Of a stretch of DNA of 28,744 bases, positions 25,553 through 28,744 are shown piece by piece. The translations under genes and the position numbers were made by a program. The notes below the pieces were generated by a model, which saw nothing but the letters and a program-made list of their open reading frames with translations, was not told the origin of the DNA and made no database searches. Each line of letters starts with the position of its first letter. The stretch's first letter is position 1. The stretch is from Cellvibrionales bacterium UBA7375 (lineage in GTDB: Bacteria > Pseudomonadota > Gammaproteobacteria > Pseudomonadales > Porticoccaceae), in NCBI GenBank assembly GCA_002469845.1, contig DKNZ01000011.1:1-28744 (forward strand), in the 5' to 3' direction.

Positions 25553-26494
25553 TTAGCGACTGGTTCGACGAATATAGGAAGCTGGATCGACGACTCGACC
25601 ATTTTTGAAGACTTCGAAGTGAACATGGGGGCCGGTAGAACGACCGGAGGTACCCATCTTTGCAATAACGTCACCTTTATTGACCACAGTACCTAATTTG
25701 GCAACATTTTCTTGGTTATGGGCATATCTGGTGACATAACCATCACTATGGTTGACCTCAACCATTTTCCCATAACCACTTTTTTCGCCAGACCAGGTAA
25801 TAATTCCGGATGCTACTGCAATCACATCTGACCCAAGTCGTCCTGCAAAATCAACACCGGCATGCCAGCGTCTCTGACCAGAAAATGGATCAGTGCGCAT
25901 ACCGTAGGGCGAGGACAACCAACCTTTGGCAATAGGTCTCCCCGCTAATCTGCGTTGGTTAATTAAATTTTTATCCGCCAGAGATGAGCGCAAAAGCTTT
26001 AGTTGTATCTCCCGCTGATTGAGCGTGCTAGCTATACCGGATATCAATAAATTCAGGTCGGCATGCTTACTGTCATTATTCTGAAAAACCTGTTGGCCAA
26101 GGTGTTCTGGCCCTCCAAGCCCTGGCATACTGGAGAAATCAAACTCTCCTCCCTCTATACCTGAAATCTCTGTTAACTGCTCTCCGAGTGCATCCAATCT
26201 AACAACACTGGATTGCATCTGTGCTAGTTTTGCAGTCATTAAGGAGAGTGTTTGAGAAATTTGCTGACGATCATCTTGTAACTCTTGACGACTAACCGTC
26301 AGTTCATTTTGCATATCAACGATATGATCTTCAAACAGTAATTGCCAACGACCATCGGAAAGCTTCACCCCTAGAAGCACACCAGCAGCTACAGGAATAC
26401 CCAGTAATGCTACTGACAGAAGTACTCGCACCCAGCTATTTAAGCTAAATGTCCTAACCTTGTCTGATCGTTTACTGATAAGAATGAGTTTCAC
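25553..26494 (-). CDS. M23 family metallopeptidase (LytM domain, membrane-anchored)
   Basis: A 313-residue envelope protein: short cytoplasmic N-terminus, one transmembrane helix (about 22-43), a periplasmic coiled-coil segment (about 55-110), a variable linker, then the M23/LytM domain (about 187-305). Zinc ligands H211 and D215 (WHAGVDFAG) and H292 (GPHVHFEV), with H259 (RYAHN) and H290 as catalytic candidates, are all present, so an active peptidoglycan endopeptidase is likely rather than a degenerate activator. A GTG start fits: MKLILISKR is the family N-terminus, with GAGG about 12 bases upstream. A homolog sits upstream of secA in Pseudomonas, in place of E. coli secM. Confidence 0.92.
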   Translation of the reverse strand: MKLILISKRSDKVRTFSLNSWVRVLLSVALLGIPVAAGVLLGVKLSDGRWQLLFEDHIVDMQNELTVSRQELQDDRQQISQTLSLMTAKLAQMQSSVVRLDALGEQLTEISGIEGGEFDFSSMPGLGGPEHLGQQVFQNNDSKHADLNLLISGIASTLNQREIQLKLLRSSLADKNLINQRRLAGRPIAKGWLSSPYGMRTDPFSGQRRWHAGVDFAGRLGSDVIAVASGIITWSGEKSGYGKMVEVNHSDGYVTRYAHNQENVAKLGTVVNKGDVIAKMGTSGRSTGPHVHFEVFKNGRVVDPASYIRRTSR

Positions 26495-26543
26495 TGAAAG
26501 TAATTGCCTCGCCGACCTATATAATATTTTTCAAACATCCATA

Positions 26544-27443
26544 TTAACTATTATAGGATATGGGGGCTTCGTCTGCGTTTTCAACGAAGGTTACCATTTC
26601 CCATGCATCTTCTTCGGCTATTAAAGCAAGCACTGATGCGTTATTGAGACCATGACCTGATTTATGCGCATCAAACTCGCCAATAATACTATTACCCATT
26701 AGGTATAGGTCACCAATTGCATCGAGAATCTTATGTTTTACAAATTCGTCTTCAAATCGCAGGCCATCTTCATTCACAATCTGTGATTCATCAAGCACGA
26801 TAGCATTATTTAGACTACCGCCTCTGGCGAGACCTTTTGCTCTAAGATATTCAAATTCATGCATAAAGCCAAAAGTTCTGGCTCTACTGACCTCTTTAAC
26901 GAACGAGGTGCTAGAAAAATCTATACTTGCGTTAAGAGTCTGGCTGTCAAATACTGGATGATCAAAGTCTATAGCGAAGTTAATCTTAAAGCCCTCAAAT
27001 GGCTTAAATGTAGCTTCTTTTCCATCCTGTTTAACAGTGACAGGACGCTTAATTCGAACAAATTTTTTCGGTGCATCCTGCTCTTTAATTCCGGCCGATT
27101 GCAATAAAAATACAAAAGGCGCAGCACTTCCATCCATAATTGGAATTTCTGGGGCTGAAACATCGACGATTAGATTATCGATGCCCATGCCAGCAAGTGC
27201 GGACATTAAATGTTCAATTGTTGAAACTCGCACACCATCTTTGACTAAGGTGGTTGATAGAGTTGTATCCCCAACATTTTTTGCCTTGGCAGGTATTTCT
27301 ACAACTGGGTCGAGATCGGTACGGCGAAATACAACACCAGTATCTGGTGCTGATGGATGAAGTGTCATATACACTTTTTCACCGGTATGGAGACCCACAC
27401 CCGTGGCTTGTATGGGATTTTTTAAGGTTCTTTGCTTAACCAT
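26544..27443 (-). CDS. lpxC: UDP-3-O-acyl-N-acetylglucosamine deacetylase LpxC
   Basis: Zinc deacetylase for the committed step of lipid A synthesis. The 299 residues start MVKQRTLKNPIQATGVGLHTG, matching the family; a GTG three codons upstream is less likely. Zinc ligands are H78, H237 and D241, with general base E77 (STIEHL) and H264 (HKSGHGLNN). APEIPIMDGSAAPF, SRARTFGFMHEFEYL and NEDGLRFEDEFVKHKILDAIGD complete the signature. It follows ftsZ, as is normal for the end of the division cluster. FtsH-mediated turnover acts on its C-terminus in E. coli; the tail here (ENADEAPISYNS) lacks the E. coli ending. Confidence 0.98.
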   Translation of the reverse strand: MVKQRTLKNPIQATGVGLHTGEKVYMTLHPSAPDTGVVFRRTDLDPVVEIPAKAKNVGDTTLSTTLVKDGVRVSTIEHLMSALAGMGIDNLIVDVSAPEIPIMDGSAAPFVFLLQSAGIKEQDAPKKFVRIKRPVTVKQDGKEATFKPFEGFKINFAIDFDHPVFDSQTLNASIDFSSTSFVKEVSRARTFGFMHEFEYLRAKGLARGGSLNNAIVLDESQIVNEDGLRFEDEFVKHKILDAIGDLYLMGNSIIGEFDAHKSGHGLNNASVLALIAEEDAWEMVTFVENADEAPISYNS

Positions 27444-27491
27444 AGGTAGCACAGCTCGCTAAATGCATACTGTGTATTCTAACAGACAAGC

Positions 27492-27535
27492 CCTCCTACC
27501 ACCAAGGATATAATCTGAGGCGCGGTGGCAGGAGG
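27492..27535 (-). other. Long hairpin between ftsZ and lpxC
   Basis: CCTCCTACCACC (27492-27503) and GGTGGCAGGAGG (27524-27535) form a 12-bp inverted repeat. On the minus-strand RNA the only mismatch becomes a G-U pair, so the stem is continuous with a 20-base loop. It begins 13 bp after the ftsZ stop. No U run follows, so it is not a standard intrinsic terminator; it may protect a 3' end, attenuate, or help process the transcript. Confidence 0.6.
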
Positions 27536-27547
27536 TTGCTAGCGGTA

Positions 27548-28732
27548 TTAGTCTGCTTGCTTACGCAAGAATGTTGGCACATCTAAATAATCCGTTTCTG
27601 AGTCCAACTGCGCATCTAGTTGACTGGCAGTAGCTTCACTGCCACCATGCATTGATGCCGATCTTGGATTGCGGTTAATCGTTGGACGATCCAATTGACG
27701 ATAATCGATATCCCCACCTACTTTGCGCGGGGGCTGATTATCAACAATCACTGCTCGAGGTCCAGACTGTTCTGCCGGTGAACGAAGTCCTGTTGCAACA
27801 ACAGTGACTCGCAATTGATCTTCTAAGCTTGGATCAAACACACTACCGACAATAATGGTGGCATCTTCATCGGCAAATTCGCGAACGGTATTGCCTACTT
27901 CCTCAAATTCACCCAATGTTTGATCAAAACCACTGGTGATATTAACCAAAATACCTTTGGCTCCATGAAGATTAATATCTTCTAGTAGCGGGCATCTTAC
28001 GGCAGCTTCTGCGGCAACAATTGCACGATCTTTACCACTGGCCTCACCTGTACCCATCATGGCCATTCCCATTTCTGACATAACAGTTCGCACGTCAGCA
28101 AAATCCACATTGATTAGACCGTCTAATAAAATAAGATCGGTGATACCCTGAACCGCGCCAAATAGGACATCATTTGCTTGTTTAAAGGCATTGAGAACCG
28201 TCATATCTTTACCCAATACTTGCAGTAGCTTTTCATTGGGTACGATTATTAACGAATCTACGCGCTCTTTTAACTGGGCTATACCCTGATTGGCAAGTTC
28301 CATACGCTTACGCCCTTCAAAACCAAAGGGACGGGTCACTACACCAACTGTTAGAATACCCATTTGTTTGGCAACTTCTGCCACAACAGGGGCTCCGCCA
28401 GTACCTGTTCCACCACCCATACCCGCGGTAATGAAGACCATATCAGCGCCATCTAGGGCCTGCGCAATTCTGTCTTTATCTTCAATTGCCGCTTGCCGAC
28501 CTACTTCAGGATTAGCGCCCGCACCCAATCCTTTTGTTAGGCTTCCACCTAACTGCAAAATGGTGGCACTAGACATATCATTAAGTGACTGAGCATCGGT
28601 GTTAGCACAGATAAAATCTACACCATCTATATTGCTCAACATCATATGGCGGACAGCGTTACAACCGCCACCGCCTATTCCTATTACTTTTATTTCTGCA
28701 TTCTTTGGAATGCTATCTACTAGTTCAAACAT
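27548..28732 (-). CDS. ftsZ: Cell division protein FtsZ
   Basis: Tubulin-like GTPase that forms the division ring. The 394 residues show the GTP-binding signature GGGTGTG (106-112), the N-terminal GIGGGGCNAV phosphate loop, and the synergy (T7) loop NVDFADV with D210 and D213. A flexible Asn/Arg/Ser-rich linker follows (about 320-380), then the conserved C-terminal peptide DVPTFLRKQ that binds FtsA and ZipA. ATG at 28732 follows AAGGGG at about 5 bases. ftsA would be expected just outside the right edge. Confidence 0.99.
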   Translation of the reverse strand: MFELVDSIPKNAEIKVIGIGGGGCNAVRHMMLSNIDGVDFICANTDAQSLNDMSSATILQLGGSLTKGLGAGANPEVGRQAAIEDKDRIAQALDGADMVFITAGMGGGTGTGGAPVVAEVAKQMGILTVGVVTRPFGFEGRKRMELANQGIAQLKERVDSLIIVPNEKLLQVLGKDMTVLNAFKQANDVLFGAVQGITDLILLDGLINVDFADVRTVMSEMGMAMMGTGEASGKDRAIVAAEAAVRCPLLEDINLHGAKGILVNITSGFDQTLGEFEEVGNTVREFADEDATIIVGSVFDPSLEDQLRVTVVATGLRSPAEQSGPRAVIVDNQPPRKVGGDIDYRQLDRPTINRNPRSASMHGGSEATASQLDAQLDSETDYLDVPTFLRKQAD

Positions 28733-28744
28733 AGGTTTCCCCTT

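Noticed and set aside
1..28744. CRISPR array, prophage, insertion sequence, tRNA or rRNA gene, defence island
   Set aside because: No regularly spaced repeats, integrase or transposase frames, terminal repeats or structural RNA signatures were seen; gene order is that of a conserved core chromosome.

Overview
The window is a stretch of bacterial core chromosome, AT-leaning and gene-dense. Gene content and order point to a Gammaproteobacterium of the Pseudomonas/Cellvibrio-like side, perhaps a marine oligotroph; that placement is inferred from synteny and protein character, not from a marker-gene search. Nearly every gene belongs to a well-known family, and most flanking gaps are under 150 bp. 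I found no prophage, CRISPR array, insertion sequence, tRNA or rRNA gene, and no convincing undescribed defence or metabolic system.

Layout, left to right. The 3' part of greB (cut by the window edge) meets pdxH tail to tail. A promoter gap follows, then the cold-shock-type RNA helicase gene csdA/deaD, which ends 1 bp from dinG. The minus-strand run sbcB, pyrB, an acyltransferase gene and dinG covers 3191-9125. Next, also on the minus strand, are a small outer-membrane barrel gene with its own terminator, a class I fumarase gene, a membrane-anchored coiled-coil protein of unknown role, and a stand-alone membrane protein resembling the N-terminal domain of urate hydroxylase PuuD. The fxsA-groES-groEL block has a visible sigma-32 type promoter and a terminator after groEL.

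From 15868 the genes concern the cell envelope. ampG and ampD (muropeptide import and recycling) face each other with overlapping stops. nadC is followed by a 332-bp gap and then pilD, coaE and yacG. In relatives such as Pseudomonas, pilA, pilB and pilC lie between nadC and pilD. Here only the last 55 codons of pilC remain (19077-19244), so a type IV pilus locus appears to have been deleted. mutT, argJ, secA, an M23 peptidase gene, lpxC and ftsZ complete the window on the minus strand; this is the distal end of the division/cell-wall cluster.

The most interesting observations are the pilC remnant beside an intact prepilin peptidase gene, the PuuD-like domain without its cytochrome c part, the groES heat-shock promoter directly after fxsA, a long hairpin between ftsZ and lpxC, and a TTG-started dinG coupled to an acyltransferase with an atypically spaced motif.
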